A stretch of DNA of 64,000 nt from DATMER01 sp963844885 (GTDB lineage Bacteria > Acidobacteriota > Thermoanaerobaculia > Multivoradales > UBA5704). Shown here one piece after another: positions 61,523 through 64,000 of this stretch; within the stretch, counting starts at the first letter, position 1; each line of letters starts with the position of its first letter. Location of the stretch: positions 372,001-436,000 of the forward strand of contig CAWJQA010000012.1 in the NCBI GenBank assembly GCA_963844885.1. The letters are read 5' to 3'. The notes under the pieces were generated by a model. That model ran no database searches, was not told where the DNA came from, and worked only from the letters and a program-made list of their open reading frames with translations. The position numbers were made by a program, and so were the translations under genes.

Positions 61523-61538
61523 TACCAACAAAATTGCT

Positions 61539-61656
61539 TCCCGGCAGCGACCTACTCTCCCACACACCAACGCGTGCAGTACCATCGGCGCTGAGGGGCT
61601 TAACTGCCGTGTTCGGAATGGGAACGGGTGTTTCCCCCTCGCTATGGCCACCGGAA
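61539..61656 (-). rRNA. rrf: 5S ribosomal RNA
   Basis: The minus strand shows CCGGTGGCCATAGCGAGGGG, CACCCGTTCCCATTCCGAAC and GAGAGTAGGTCGCTGCCGGG, the canonical 5S blocks. Ends are approximate by a few bases. It is the last gene of the operon. Confidence 0.9.
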
Positions 61657-61747
61657 AAGCTTAAATCTAAAAAGAACTTGGGATCGAATTTGATCAACAA
61701 CCGGAATCGGGTAAGAAGCGATAGGACTCGCAGGTAGAGAGAGAAAC

Positions 61748-64000
<2,253 letters not shown>

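Overview
The window is GC-rich DNA (roughly 70% by eye) from a bacterium. The best taxonomic hint is the two-block FtsX/MacB permease at 41250-43763, of the ADOP type (acidobacterial duplicated orphan permease), which points to Acidobacteriota. That is an inference; the partial 23S rRNA at the right edge could settle it.

Bases 1-43763 hold a co-directional plus-strand operon in which consecutive genes overlap by 4 bp or lie 1-19 bp apart. After a truncated ATP-grasp-like gene come four giant PKS/NRPS genes. Gene 1 (1344-24172) is KS-AT-KR-DH-T / C-A-T / C-A-T / C-A-T / C-A-T / C-T / C-A-T. Gene 2 (24174-29678) is KS-AT-KR-DH-T. Gene 3 (29675-36153) is C-A-T-C-A-T. Gene 4 (36150-39830) is KS-AT-T-TE. 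They are followed by a flavin-dependent halogenase-like protein (39850-41253) and the permease. Read collinearly, the line adds three polyketide extender units and seven directly activated residues. Specificity pockets read by eye suggest Val (A4), Gly (A5), an Ile-like residue (A6) and Ala (A7); A1-A3 are unassigned. There is no loading module in view and no epimerase domain. Odd points are KR before DH in both reducing PKS modules, a C-T module that has lost its A domain, an unusual AT2 motif, and many single-base frameshifts plus one in-frame amber codon, densest in gene 3. Because clean motifs resume in a new frame after each indel, I treat most as probable assembly errors, but decay of the cluster is not excluded.

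Bases 43764-48853 form an accessory stretch: a minus-strand pair encoding a 118-aa protein and an upstream 28-aa peptide with matching Shine-Dalgarno sites and a good promoter, a gene-free GCCGG-rich block, a VapB antitoxin with a 12-codon stump of VapC beside a tRNA-Ala(GGC), and a two-gene operon coding for a RecQ helicase fused to a phosphoribosyltransferase plus a DprA-like protein. This last pair resembles the ShosTA toxin-antitoxin/defence architecture with an added helicase.

Bases 48863-61475 are mostly chromosomal housekeeping or envelope genes: a very large kinase-ATPase-TPR-GAF-sigma54 activator (two frameshifts), a TlpA-type thioredoxin, an outer-membrane beta-barrel, ComF, a secreted repeat protein, an RnfD/NqrB-like membrane protein coupled to a DUF2330 protein, and an alkaline-phosphatase-superfamily lipoprotein. 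From 61499 to the right edge lies the end of an rRNA operon on the minus strand: terminator, 5S, and about 2.25 kb of the 3' part of 23S.
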